Source of the DNA: Bacteroidaceae bacterium
GTDB taxonomy: Bacteria; Bacteroidota; Bacteroidia; Bacteroidales; Bacteroidaceae
DNA length: 64,000 bases
Direction of reading: 5' to 3'
NCBI GenBank assembly: GCA_017470425.1
Contig: JAFUYT010000020.1
Span: forward strand, 1-64,000
Shown here: in pieces, positions 1 through 8,025 of the stretch
How positions within the stretch are numbered: the stretch's first letter is position 1
Layout of the letters: every line of letters begins with the position of its first letter
Translations under genes and position numbers: made by a program
The notes under the pieces: generated by a model
Databases searched by the model: none
What the model saw: only the letters and a program-made list of their open reading frames with translations
What the model was told of the DNA's origin: nothing

Positions 1-211
1 TATATATAATAATATATAATATAAATGTAAGTTTTTTACCAACAATTGGTGCTATGTTCTACGCACCCAGCCGAACACAAATGTAGCCGTGATGTTGCGA
101 TGTCGCGATGTTGTGTGTTCATTAGAACATGTTTTTGGGGCTCGCTGTTCAAAAAGTTCACTTTCCCTAAAAAAATTGTAGATTGTACGTCGTCCAATCG
201 TAAATTATCAT

Positions 212-219
212 TATCTTTG
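212..219 (+). promoter_or_regulatory. Probable -7 box of the ion channel gene
   Basis: TATCTTTG fits the Bacteroidetes -7 consensus TAnnTTTG and lies 25 bases before the channel ATG. A good -33 TTTG at the usual 19-22 base spacing is not evident, so this is a moderate call. The preceding 200 bases are AT-rich at the left edge and contain short repeats of GCGATGT; nothing else was recognised there. Confidence 0.45.
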
Positions 220-244
220 TGGCGAAAAAGACAAAAACAGTGTG

Positions 245-1018
245 ATGAAAGCAATCAATCCCTATTCCTCCCGTGCCGATCGCCTGGTGATGGCGGTCAT
301 TCTGTTGAACTCCCTCGTGATCCTCCTCGACTGTTCGGGGTACCATCGGCCTTGGCTGATGGCTGTGGATGTGGCGTGCTCGCTGTTCTTCATCGTGGAG
401 ATGGGGCTAAAGATGTGCCACGACGGGGTGCTGGGCTACTGGCGCAGGGGCTGGAACATCCTGGACGGCACGCTGGTGTTGCTGTCGCTGCCCTCGATTC
501 TGTTCTTCATCCTGCCGCTCCCGGACTTGTCCTATCTGCTCATCCTGCGTCTGCTGCGCTCATTCCGTTTCTTCCGCGTGATACATTTCTTCCCCGGTGC
601 TGAGCAGCTCGGGCGCAACTTTTGCAAGGCGCTGAGCGAGTGTATGTCGTTGTTTGCGGGTTATGTGCTCATCATCATCATCTCTGCTATCCTCTCCACC
701 TCGTTGTTCGGGGAGGTGGCGCCGCAATACTTCGGCACGCCCTGGGAGTCGGTCTATAGTGTGTTCCGGCTGTTCTCCATTGAGGGGTGGTACGACATCC
801 CGGACGCTGTGGCGACGGCCTATGGCCCGTGGGGTGTCCTCGGTGTACGCTTGTATTTCGTCTTGCTCCTCATTCTCGGCGGCGTCATCGGCCTCTCGCT
901 CATCAATTCCGTCTTCGTGGATGCGATGTTGAGCGACAACAATGACGAGATGCTTGAGCACATCAAGGAGCTGGAAGCGAAGATCGACAAGTTGCTGGAG
1001 GAGAAGGAAACAAAGTGA
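245..1018 (+). CDS. Single-domain voltage-gated cation channel
   Basis: Probable inner-membrane ion channel of the one-repeat, six-segment family (BacNaV-like), which works as a tetramer. Hydrophobic segments S1-S3 fall at about residues 14-92. An S4-like helix at about 98-117 has regularly placed arginines (LRLLRSFRFFRVIHF). S5 is at about 137-158, a pore loop with FSIEGW at about 178-183, and S6 at about 200-228. The last 25 residues form a charged heptad-like coiled coil (IKELEAKIDKLLEE), typical of the cytoplasmic assembly domain. I chose the ATG at 245; a GTG directly upstream is also in frame. The gene is monocistronic and followed by a terminator. Ion selectivity cannot be read safely: the filter is FSIEGW rather than the FTLESW type of sodium channels. 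Confidence 0.85.
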   Translation: MKAINPYSSRADRLVMAVILLNSLVILLDCSGYHRPWLMAVDVACSLFFIVEMGLKMCHDGVLGYWRRGWNILDGTLVLLSLPSILFFILPLPDLSYLLILRLLRSFRFFRVIHFFPGAEQLGRNFCKALSECMSLFAGYVLIIIISAILSTSLFGEVAPQYFGTPWESVYSVFRLFSIEGWYDIPDAVATAYGPWGVLGVRLYFVLLLILGGVIGLSLINSVFVDAMLSDNNDEMLEHIKELEAKIDKLLEEKETK

Positions 1019-1052
1019 CTTCCGAAATGCCGAAATGTCGAAATGTCGAAGA

Positions 1053-1092
1053 GGGCTGTGTCGTTTGTTCTGGCACAGCCCTTTGTATTTTC
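1053..1092 (+). terminator. Rho-independent terminator after the ion channel
   Basis: GGGCTGTG pairs with CACAGCCC across a 13-base loop and is followed by the T-rich run TTTGTATTTT. It lies between the channel stop and the convergent HsdR-N gene. Confidence 0.75.
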
Positions 1093-1108
1093 AGGTCCTG
1101 GATGATGT

Positions 1109-2200
1109 TTACGCGTACCGCTTGGCCGCTTCTATCAACTGCTTCTTAAAGTTATAGATATCATCCAGCTTGTTGATTGTTACCAATTGTTCATTCCTGT
1201 TTTCATCAACAAATCCAATCCTCTTGTTGTTGGTGTTGTTGAAATGCAATCGGCAAATAGGCCTGCGGTTATTATCGTCTGCGAAGATGGCGAAGTATGA
1301 TTGTGAATCACGATAAGTGACGCGCTCTGAGGAAATCACCTCGCAGACAATACTCTTCACGATGTAGTAGCCCTCCAACTCTTCAACAGTAGTTATGATC
1401 TTAGAAGACTTGTCATCCTCCTTCGCAGGCTCCTCAGCTTTCTGTTCGCTTGCAGTGGCGTTTGTCTGGACAGGTGCACCAGCGGCCTCGGTTGCTTTGA
1501 TGGCAATACCGAGTTTCTCGCTCATCACATCATTGATATGACTGTTCAAAGCTCGCACCACAATATCAGTGAATTGTTCCAGAACCTTCTGCGTTACGAT
1601 GCCCTCATACACCCTCTTAGTCAGCATCTTGACGAGCTCTGGCGATGGCTCAGCGAATTCGGAACGAATCACCTTCTTGACCTCTGACATGTACTTCAAT
1701 TCGTTGGCGCTACTCAGGATGTTGTCCAAGTCGAAGTTCTCTTTGCAGAACTTCTTCACCTCTTCAATTTGTGTCTCCCTGATTTTTTCAAGGTTAAATT
1801 CCAGGAAAGGAACATCGTCCATGATGTTCTCCTTGATTAAGTCGGCATAGAACCTATAAACGATGCCATTCGTCAGCACTCCGAACTTTGCCTTCGAGGC
1901 CACATAATAGCGCTTCAATTGGTTGTCGTGCAAGTTCAAGTCCTGTTTCCAATGCTTACATTCAATGAGCATGATAGGAGAACCATCCTTCATGATGGCA
2001 TAGTCTATCTTTTCTCCTTTCTTCTTCGCAATGTCACAATCCATTTCGGGAACGACCTCCAAAGGGTTGAAAACGTCATATCCCAGCATCTGAATGAATG
2101 GCATGATAAAAGCGTTCTTGGTAGCCTCTTCCGTCTGGATGGATTCTTTCAGGGCCGAAACGCGCTCAGCTAATTGAAAAATGGCATCTTTAAAGTCCAT
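1109..2200 (-). CDS. Stand-alone HsdR N-terminal-type nuclease protein
   Basis: Protein of 363 residues whose first ~160 residues match the type I restriction enzyme R N-terminal domain (HSDR_N-type PD-(D/E)xK fold). The catalytic signature is visible as D66, then E80-C-K82 (LIECKHW). No helicase motor domain follows. Residues ~165-275 are helical and linker-like with an Ala/Glu/Lys-rich stretch (~245-270), and the last ~85 residues look like a separate beta-rich module (YYIVKSIVCEV, SYFAIFADD). No hsdM or hsdS gene is adjacent. Such stand-alone proteins are common in Bacteroidetes and of uncertain function; nuclease activity is inferred only from the motif. Confidence 0.75.
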   Translation of the reverse strand: MDFKDAIFQLAERVSALKESIQTEEATKNAFIMPFIQMLGYDVFNPLEVVPEMDCDIAKKKGEKIDYAIMKDGSPIMLIECKHWKQDLNLHDNQLKRYYVASKAKFGVLTNGIVYRFYADLIKENIMDDVPFLEFNLEKIRETQIEEVKKFCKENFDLDNILSSANELKYMSEVKKVIRSEFAEPSPELVKMLTKRVYEGIVTQKVLEQFTDIVVRALNSHINDVMSEKLGIAIKATEAAGAPVQTNATASEQKAEEPAKEDDKSSKIITTVEELEGYYIVKSIVCEVISSERVTYRDSQSYFAIFADDNNRRPICRLHFNNTNNKRIGFVDENRNEQLVTINKLDDIYNFKKQLIEAAKRYA

Positions 2201-2539
2201 GGTTCTTGTTTTTAAGCCTCATCCTCCCAGTCCCTCGGAAGATAACTATTTAAATGTATGAAGCGTGGAACTGTATCCACTTCTCCGACATGAGGTCCTG
2301 AGAAAACCTTGCAAAAGAGATGTGGCAAGTCCACGCTTACGCATGGAAGCCATCATGTTCTCTTGCTTTGCTTGAAATTTCTCAGGTTTCATGTCGCAAG
2401 ACGAGCATAACGCTTCGTTTTATTTCCAATAAGGTGGGCCCCTGCACTCAGGTTTAAGCATCATCATTGATGCTTTTGTGCCCTATCGGGTGCAAAGATA
2501 ACGATAAATATGAAAAGTGCAGAAGAAAAAGGCAAAAAG
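2201..2539. other. Intergenic region without a recognisable gene
   Basis: No convincing reading frame is present. A loose inverted repeat is visible: ACATGAGGTCCTGAGAAAACC near 2289 against a GAAATTTCTCAGGTTTCATGT stretch near 2377. It could be a structured or decayed remnant; I do not assign a function. Confidence 0.4.
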
Positions 2540-2571
2540 TTTCGGATTCCGAATAAAGATTTGTACTTTTG
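2540..2571 (+). promoter_or_regulatory. Promoter reading into a gene remnant
   Basis: TTTC at 2540-2543, a 20-base spacer, then TACTTTTG at 2564-2571, which fits the Bacteroidetes -33/-7 pattern. The pseudogene remnant starts only a few bases downstream. Confidence 0.5.
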
Positions 2572-2576
2572 CGGAA

Positions 2577-2773
2577 CTGATCATCTGGGAAGTGTGCTTC
2601 CGAGCCTCGCGAGAGGTGGATGAACCCATCTGCGGATGGGACATCCTGCCACCGCCAACGCTCTATTCACGCAAGCACTCGACGCGGCCTACAGCGTGGC
2701 ATTTCCCAATAGTACACCGATCAATGTGAGTAAAAAAGAAAGGAAAGTCAGCGAAACTAATGATGAATTATGA
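2577..2773 (+). pseudogene. Decayed copy of the unknown gene at 29411-29836
   Basis: The first frame reads LIIWEVCFRAS...CGWDILPPPTLYSRKH. This aligns with FIWDVCHRAT...LGWDILPPPSRYPRKH of the intact 141-residue protein at 29.4 kb. After the shared RKH the reading shifts frame to DAAYSVAFPNSTPINVSKK, matching DRAYSVAFPHSTPVNVNKK. About 70 bases of the intact gene are deleted at the junction and the N-terminal half is missing. This is therefore a truncated, internally deleted and frameshifted paralogue. It shows that this gene family has been present at more than one place on the chromosome. Confidence 0.85.
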
Positions 2774-2872
2774 ATTGTGAATTATGAATTATGCATTATG
2801 AATTATGAATTGTGCATTATGAATTGTGCATTATGAATTATGAATTGTGCATTATGCATTATGAATTGCATG
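2760..2872. repeat. Short tandem word repeat GAATTATGAATT
   Basis: Roughly ten imperfect copies of a 10-12 base word (ATTATGAATT, ATTGTGCATT) fill the spacer before the thrS promoter. Related word repeats occur after infC (5751-5872). Confidence 0.85.
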
Positions 2873-2927
2873 AAATGGCTCATAGATAGGAGAAATGGAG
2901 GGGTAGGGGAGAAAAAGTGATGATTTT

Positions 2928-2961
2928 TTTGCGGCTGTTCGGAAATAATGTTGTAATTTTG
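2928..2961 (+). promoter_or_regulatory. Promoter of the thrS-infC-rpmI-rplT operon
   Basis: TTTG at 2928-2931 and TAATTTTG at 2954-2961, separated by 22 bases. It lies about 40 bases upstream of the thrS ATG. Confidence 0.65.
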
Positions 2962-3002
2962 CGGCCGTATTGTGAAAATCGAAGAAAAACAGGATATTGA
3001 TC

Positions 3003-4946
3003 ATGATCAAAATTACACTTCCTGACGGCTCTGTCCTCCAGCGTGAGGCGGGCGTCACGGGCTATGAGATTGCTGAGAGTATTTCACCCAGACTGGCGGC
3101 AGACGTGCTCGCCTGCGGCGTCAACGGACAGACGGTGGAGCTGAACCGCCCCATCACCGAGGACGCTGAACTGGTGCTCTATAAGTGGGACGATGAGGAG
3201 GGCAAGCACGCCTTCTGGCACACCAGTGCCCACCTGATGGCCGAAGCGCTGCAGGAACTCTACCCCGGCACGCAGTTCGGTATCGGTCCTGCCATCGAGC
3301 GCGGCTTCTACTATGATGTCATGCCCCCCGAGGGCACCGTCATCCGTGAGGCTGATTTCGAGGCCATCGAGAAGAAGATGATGGAGCTCGTACAGCGCAA
3401 GGAAGCCCTCGTGCGCCGCGACATCAGCAAGGCTGACGCCCTCCAGTTCTTCGGCGACAAAGGCCAGACCTACAAGAACGAGCTCATCGCCGACCTCGAG
3501 GACGGACATATCACCACCTACACGCAGGGTGCCTTCACCGACCTCTGCCGCGGCCCGCACCTCGTCAACACAGCCCCCATCAAGGCCGTGAAGATTACCG
3601 CCGTGAGCTCCGCCTACTGGCGCGGCGATGAGAAGCGCCCGCAGATGACCCGTATCTACGGCATCACCTTCCCCAAGAAGAAGCTCCTCGACGAGTACGT
3701 CACCCTCATGGAGGAAGCCAAGAAGCGCGACCACCGCAAGATCGGCAAGGAGATGGAGCTCTTCATGTTCTCCGAGCGCGTAGGTAAGGGGCTGCCCATC
3801 TGGCTCCCGAAGGGCACGGCACTGCGCCTGCGCTTAGAGGATATGTTGAAGAAAATCCAGAAACGTTATGGATATCAGCAGGTAATGACGCCCCATATCG
3901 GTGGTAAGAACCTCTATGTTACCTCAGGCCACTGGGAGCACTACGGCAAGGACAGCTTCCGCCCCATCACCACCCCCGAGGAGGGCGAGGAGTACCTCCT
4001 GAAGCCCATGAACTGCCCCCACCACTGCGAGATATACGCCTCCAAGCCGCGCTCCTATAAGGATCTGCCGTTGCGCCTGGCTGAGTTCGGCACCGTCTAT
4101 CGCTACGAGCAGAGCGGTGAGCTCCACGGCCTCACGCGCGTGCGTTCCTTTACTCAAGACGACGCCCACCTCTACTGCCGCCCCGATCAGGTGAAGCAGG
4201 AGTTCATCCGCGTGATGGAGATCATCCAGATCATCTTCGGCGCCCTCAACTTCGACAACTTCGAGGCTCAGATCTCCCTGCGCGACCCCAATAACAAGAC
4301 GAAGTACATCGGCTCCGACGAGGTCTGGGAACAGGCTGAGCGCGCCATCATCGAGGCTTGTGAGGAGAAGGGGCTGCCCACCCGCACCGAGCTCGGCGAG
4401 GCCGCCTTCTACGGTCCTAAGCTCGACTTCATGGTCAAGGATGCCCTCGGCCGCCGCTGGCAGCTCGGCACCATCCAGGTCGATTACAACCTCCCCGAGC
4501 GCTTCCAGCTCGAATACACCGGCGAGGACAACCTGAAGCACCGTCCCGTCATGATCCACCGCGCCCCCTTCGGCTCGATGGAGCGCTTCGTGGCCGTGCT
4601 CATCGAGCACACCGCCGGGCACTTCCCCCTCTGGCTCACCCCCGATCAGGTCGCGATCCTTCCCATCTCCGAGAAGTACAACGACTACGCCCAGCACGTG
4701 CAGGAGCTCCTCGAGCAGGCCGACGTGCGCACCGTCCTCGACGACCGCGCCGAGAAGATCGGCCGTAAGATCCGCGACAACGAGATGAAGCACATCCCCT
4801 ATCTCCTCATCGTAGGAGAAAAAGAAGAGGCAGATGGCCTTGTGAGCGTAAGAAGACAGGGTCAAGGTGACCAGGGAAGCATGAAAATCGAGGATTTTGC
4901 AAAGAAAATCAACGAGGAAGTGCGCAGTATGACAGAAAAGTATTAA
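3003..4946 (+). CDS. thrS: Threonine--tRNA ligase
   Basis: Cytoplasmic ThrRS, charging tRNA-Thr with threonine, 647 residues. An N-terminal TGS domain ([10 protein letters not shown]) is followed by an editing domain with the HxxxH signature (HTSAH at about 73-77). The class II catalytic core has zinc and motif 2 elements MNCPHH and [13 protein letters not shown]-terminal anticodon-binding domain starts around [15 protein letters not shown] chose the ATG at 3003 over an in-frame TTG six bases upstream because the TGS domain normally begins MIKITLPDG. It is first in an operon with infC, rpmI and rplT, a classical arrangement. Confidence 0.97.
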   Translation: MIKITLPDGSVLQREAGVTGYEIAESISPRLAADVLACGVNGQTVELNRPITEDAELVLYKWDDEEGKHAFWHTSAHLMAEALQELYPGTQFGIGPAIERGFYYDVMPPEGTVIREADFEAIEKKMMELVQRKEALVRRDISKADALQFFGDKGQTYKNELIADLEDGHITTYTQGAFTDLCRGPHLVNTAPIKAVKITAVSSAYWRGDEKRPQMTRIYGITFPKKKLLDEYVTLMEEAKKRDHRKIGKEMELFMFSERVGKGLPIWLPKGTALRLRLEDMLKKIQKRYGYQQVMTPHIGGKNLYVTSGHWEHYGKDSFRPITTPEEGEEYLLKPMNCPHHCEIYASKPRSYKDLPLRLAEFGTVYRYEQSGELHGLTRVRSFTQDDAHLYCRPDQVKQEFIRVMEIIQIIFGALNFDNFEAQISLRDPNNKTKYIGSDEVWEQAERAIIEACEEKGLPTRTELGEAAFYGPKLDFMVKDALGRRWQLGTIQVDYNLPERFQLEYTGEDNLKHRPVMIHRAPFGSMERFVAVLIEHTAGHFPLWLTPDQVAILPISEKYNDYAQHVQELLEQADVRTVLDDRAEKIGRKIRDNEMKHIPYLLIVGEKEEADGLVSVRRQGQGDQGSMKIEDFAKKINEEVRSMTEKY

Positions 4947-4998
4947 CTTTGCGCCCGCAAATCTATCAATCACCAAACCAACGGCTACGGCCGTGTCT

Positions 4999-5739
4999 AT
5001 GAAGAAAGACAACCTCAAAAGCCAGTATCGCGTCAACGAGCAGATCCGTGCCCGTGAAGTGCGCATCGTCGGCGACGACATCGAATCCACCGTCCTCCCC
5101 ACCCGCGACGCCCTGCGCATCGCGGAGCAGAAGGGAGTAGATCTCGTGGAGATCTCGCCCAATGCAGAGCCCCCCGTCTGCCGCCTCATCGACTACTCCA
5201 AGTTCCTCTATCAGCAGAAGAAACGACAGAAGGAGATGAAGGCCAAGCAAGTCAAGATCGAGGTCAAGGAAATCCGCTTCGGACCGCAGACCGACGACCA
5301 CGACTACAACTTCAAGCTGAAGCACGCCCAGGGCTTCCTCTCCGACGGCGACAAGGTGAAGGCCTACGTCTTCTTCCGCGGCCGTTCCATCCTCTTCAAG
5401 GAGCAGGGCGAGGTGCTCCTTCTGCGCTTCGCACAGGATCTCGAAGAATACGGCAAGGTGGAATCCATGCCCGTCCTCGAAGGCAAGCGCATGACCATGT
5501 TCATCGCCCCCAAGAAGACTGCTCCCAAGAAAGCCGCCCCCGCCGCTCAGCAGCCTGCCTCCGTCGGCAGTGTGCCTGTCGGTTCCTCTCCCGTCAGCGA
5601 CGACTTTGAGGATGAGGAGCGTTCGGAGCTCGGCGATTCCATTGCCGAGAACAACGAGCCCGACCGCAAGAAACCCCAGCAGAAAGCCCGCAAGGAATAC
5701 ACTGGCCCCAAGGTCGAAGGCGAGGACTGGGATGACTAA
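4999..5739 (+). CDS. infC: Translation initiation factor IF-3
   Basis: Binds the 30S subunit and monitors initiator tRNA selection. The IF3 N domain starts at about [15 protein letters not shown], with the linker around KQKEMKAKQ and the C domain at [19 protein letters not shown]. The normal IF-3 core ends near residue 175. It is followed by about 70 extra residues rich in Lys, Ala, Pro and acidic residues ([13 protein letters not shown] ... DDFEDEE). This tail contains a family E palindromic repeat read as SVPVGS. I chose the ATG at 4999; a GTG two codons upstream is in frame, and infC often uses rare starts, so the start is not certain. Confidence 0.95.
   Translation: MKKDNLKSQYRVNEQIRAREVRIVGDDIESTVLPTRDALRIAEQKGVDLVEISPNAEPPVCRLIDYSKFLYQQKKRQKEMKAKQVKIEVKEIRFGPQTDDHDYNFKLKHAQGFLSDGDKVKAYVFFRGRSILFKEQGEVLLLRFAQDLEEYGKVESMPVLEGKRMTMFIAPKKTAPKKAAPAAQQPASVGSVPVGSSPVSDDFEDEERSELGDSIAENNEPDRKKPQQKARKEYTGPKVEGEDWDD
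5569..5600 (+). repeat. Family E palindromic element in infC tail
   Basis: AGTGTGCCTGTCGGTTCC followed by TCTCCCGTCAGCGA closely resembles the copies at 45831 and 47769. It is read as [10 protein letters not shown]. Confidence 0.6.
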
Positions 5740-5750
5740 AGTCGAATGCA

Positions 5751-5872
5751 TAATGCATAATTCACAATTCACAATTCACAATTCACAATTCACAATTCAC
5801 AATTGCCTGTCCTATGTTGAAGCAAATTATGAATGATGAATTAAGAATTATGAATTAAGAATGATGAATGAA
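5751..5872. repeat. Short word repeats between infC and rpmI
   Basis: Six copies of AATTCACAATTCAC-type words are followed, after a short gap, by GAATTATGAATGATGAATTA words. The second half is roughly the reverse complement of the first, so the spacer could fold into an AT-rich hairpin between the two genes. Confidence 0.8.
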
Positions 5873-5950
5873 GAAAAAGGATTGCGCGCTGCGCCCGGTA
5901 TATGCGTTGCCGCGTCCGTTAATTAATAACAATTAAAAACAAAACAAAAA

Positions 5951-6148
5951 ATGCCAAAAGTAAAGACTAATTCCGGCGCCAAGAAGCGTTTTGTGCTCAC
6001 CGGAACGGGTAAGATCAAGCGTCATCACGCTTATCACAGCCACATCCTGACGAAGAAAACCAAGAAGCAGAAGCGCAACCTGCAGCACAGCGACCTCGTC
6101 GTGACTGCTAACCGCAAGCAGGTCCGCGAACTCCTCCTCCTTCGCTAA
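5951..6148 (+). CDS. rpmI: 50S ribosomal protein L35
   Basis: Complete 65-residue L35, a highly basic large-subunit protein. It starts [14 protein letters not shown] and has the family pattern [20 protein letters not shown]. It lies in the conserved infC-rpmI-rplT order. Confidence 0.97.
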   Translation: MPKVKTNSGAKKRFVLTGTGKIKRHHAYHSHILTKKTKKQKRNLQHSDLVVTANRKQVRELLLLR

Positions 6149-6223
6149 TCCACATCAGGATAGAGAGTTAACAAAGTATTTCCCCAAGGAAATCACCCAA
6201 AGTCAAACCGAACGCCGGCTTAT

Positions 6224-6296
6224 TAAAGAGATTAGAGATTCAAGATTAGAGATGAGAGATTTTCGTCAATCATCAGTCGTCAATCATCAATCGTCA
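6224..6296. repeat. Word repeats before rplT
   Basis: Copies of AGAGATTAGAGATTCAAG are followed by GTCAATCATCA words (GTCAATCATCAGTC, GTCAATCATCAATC) in the 180-base rpmI-rplT spacer. Confidence 0.7.
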
Positions 6297-6329
6297 TAAT
6301 CCGCCATCGTTCAAAAAACAAACAAAATT

Positions 6330-6674
6330 ATGCCAAGATCAGTAAATCACGTAGCTTCACGTGCAAAGAGAAAGAGAATCCTGAAGCTCACCCGCGGCTA
6401 CTTCGGTGCCCGCAAGAATGTCTGGACCGTTGCCAAGAACACCTGGGAGAAGGGTCTGACCTACGCCTATCGCGATCGCAAGAACAAGAAGCGCTCCTTC
6501 CGCGCATTGTGGATCCAGCGTATCAACGCTGCCGCTCGCATGGAAGGCATGAGCTACAGCCAGCTCATGGGTGCCCTCCACAAGGCTGGTGTCGAGATCA
6601 ACCGCAAGGTGCTCGCCGACCTGGCCATGAACCATTTCGAGGCTTTCCAGGCTATCGTTGCCAAGGTGAAGTAA
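6330..6674 (+). CDS. rplT: 50S ribosomal protein L20
   Basis: Complete 114-residue L20, which binds 23S rRNA early in large-subunit assembly. Family features visible are the start [17 protein letters not shown], the YFGARKN segment and the C-terminal RKVLADLA. It is last in the thrS operon and followed by a clear terminator. Confidence 0.97.
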   Translation: MPRSVNHVASRAKRKRILKLTRGYFGARKNVWTVAKNTWEKGLTYAYRDRKNKKRSFRALWIQRINAAARMEGMSYSQLMGALHKAGVEINRKVLADLAMNHFEAFQAIVAKVK

Positions 6675-6710
6675 GGCGGTTCTCACTGTTTGAAACACTG
6701 AACAAAAGAT

Positions 6711-6746
6711 GCTGTGTTGCCCGCTCGGGCGATGCAGCTCTTTTTT
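6711..6746 (+). terminator. Terminator of the thrS-rplT operon
   Basis: GCTGTGTTGCCCG and CGGGCGATGCAGC pair with two internal mismatches and are followed directly by a T6 run. Confidence 0.8.
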
Positions 6747-6825
6747 GTGTGTGTGCAGCGCCCCGATGAAATGGGCTGAAAACTATGTTAAGGGTGTTTA
6801 AGAATCTTAATCTTTCTTGAATGTC

Positions 6826-6856
6826 TTGTTCCTTTAGGAACAATGTCGTATCTTTG
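6826..6856 (+). promoter_or_regulatory. Promoter of ftsY
   Basis: TTG at 6826-6828, a 20-base spacer, then TATCTTTG at 6849-6856. The ftsY ATG follows about 22 bases after the -7 box. Confidence 0.7.
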
Positions 6857-6878
6857 CACCCGCTAAAACGAAATGCAC

Positions 6879-7841
6879 ATGGGATTCTTCAATTTTTTCT
6901 CCAAGAATAAGGAACAGCAGAAGGAGACGCTCGACCGCGGCCTCGAGAAGACCAAGGAGAGCTTCTTCGGCAAGCTCACCCGCGCCGTTGCCGGCAAAAG
7001 CAAGGTCGATGACGATGTCCTCGATGACCTCGAGGAGGTGCTCGTGACGTCCGACGTAGGCGTCGATACCACCCTCAACATCATCCGCCGCATCGAAGAG
7101 CGCGTGGCGCGCGACAAATACGTCAGCACCGGCGAGCTCAATGGAATCCTGCGCGATGAGATTGCTGCGCTGCTCACCGAGAACAACTCCGGCGACACCG
7201 AAGGCTTCCAGATCCCGGAGGGAAAGAAGCCCTATGTCGTCATGGTCGTAGGCGTCAACGGCGTCGGCAAGACCACCACCATCGGCAAGCTCGCCTGGCA
7301 GTTCAAGCAGGCAGGTCTGAAGGTGATGCTCGGCGCTGCCGACACGTTCCGTGCCGCCGCTGTAGAGCAGATTGTCATCTGGGGCGAGCGCGTCGGCGTG
7401 CCCGTCGTGAAGCAGCAGATGGGCAGCGATCCCGCCAGCGTGGCCTTCGACACCCTCTCCAGCGCCGTTGCCAACGACGTCGATGTCGTCCTCATCGACA
7501 CCGCCGGACGACTCCACAACAAGAAAGGTCTGATGGATGAGCTCTCGAAGATCAAGCGTGTCATGCAGAAGGTAGTGCCCGATGCGCCCCACGACGTCAT
7601 GCTCGTCCTCGACGGCTCCACAGGTCAGAACGCCTTTGAGCAGGCCAAGCAGTTCACTGCCGCCACCGACGTCACCTCCCTCGCCATCACCAAGCTCGAC
7701 GGCACCGCCAAGGGTGGGGTAGTGCTCGGCATCTCCGACCAGTTCAAGATCCCTGTCCGCTACATCGGGCTCGGCGAAGGCATGGAGGACCTCCAGCCGT
7801 TCAACAGAAAAGATTTCGTAAACTCCTTGTTTGGGGAATAG
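6879..7841 (+). CDS. ftsY: Signal recognition particle receptor FtsY
   Basis: GTPase that docks SRP-ribosome complexes at the inner membrane. An N-terminal helical NG region (from KSKVDDDVLDDLEEVL) precedes the G domain with GVNGVGKTTT (G1), DTAGR (G3) and TKLDGTAKGG (G4). At about 320 residues it is a short FtsY without the long acidic A domain of E. coli, as usual in Bacteroidetes. I chose the second of two nearby ATGs (MGFFNFF). Its stop codon abuts the left arm of a palindromic element pair leading into rimO. Confidence 0.96.
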   Translation: MGFFNFFSKNKEQQKETLDRGLEKTKESFFGKLTRAVAGKSKVDDDVLDDLEEVLVTSDVGVDTTLNIIRRIEERVARDKYVSTGELNGILRDEIAALLTENNSGDTEGFQIPEGKKPYVVMVVGVNGVGKTTTIGKLAWQFKQAGLKVMLGAADTFRAAAVEQIVIWGERVGVPVVKQQMGSDPASVAFDTLSSAVANDVDVVLIDTAGRLHNKKGLMDELSKIKRVMQKVVPDAPHDVMLVLDGSTGQNAFEQAKQFTAATDVTSLAITKLDGTAKGGVVLGISDQFKIPVRYIGLGEGMEDLQPFNRKDFVNSLFGE

Positions 7842-7842
7842 G

Positions 7843-8025
7843 GGACTCTCCCCCCGCCCTCCCTATAAGGGAGGGGGCGATTACCTTTAAGATTACCTTC
7901 AAGATTACCTTCAAGATTACCTTCAAGATTAGAGATTGCATGACATTTAATAAAGAATGACGATGAACTCCTCAACAGCAAAACATACTGCTCCCTCCCT
8001 TATAGGGAGGGCGGGGGGAGAGTCC
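7843..8025. repeat. Family A paired palindromic element spanning the rimO start
   Basis: Left arm 7843-7879 and right arm 7990-8025 are inverted copies of each other. Each arm is itself a hairpin around CCCTCCCTATAAGGGAGGG (left) or its exact reverse complement (right), flanked by GGACTCTCCCCCCG or its complement. The left arm starts one base after the ftsY stop; the right arm is read in frame in rimO as APSLIGRAGGES. The spacer holds four copies of CAAGATTACCTT and the rimO start codon. Confidence 0.9.

Noticed and set aside
46..603. Plus-strand frame overlapping the ion channel
   Set aside because: Out of frame with a channel gene that has full membrane topology; no promoter or family support.
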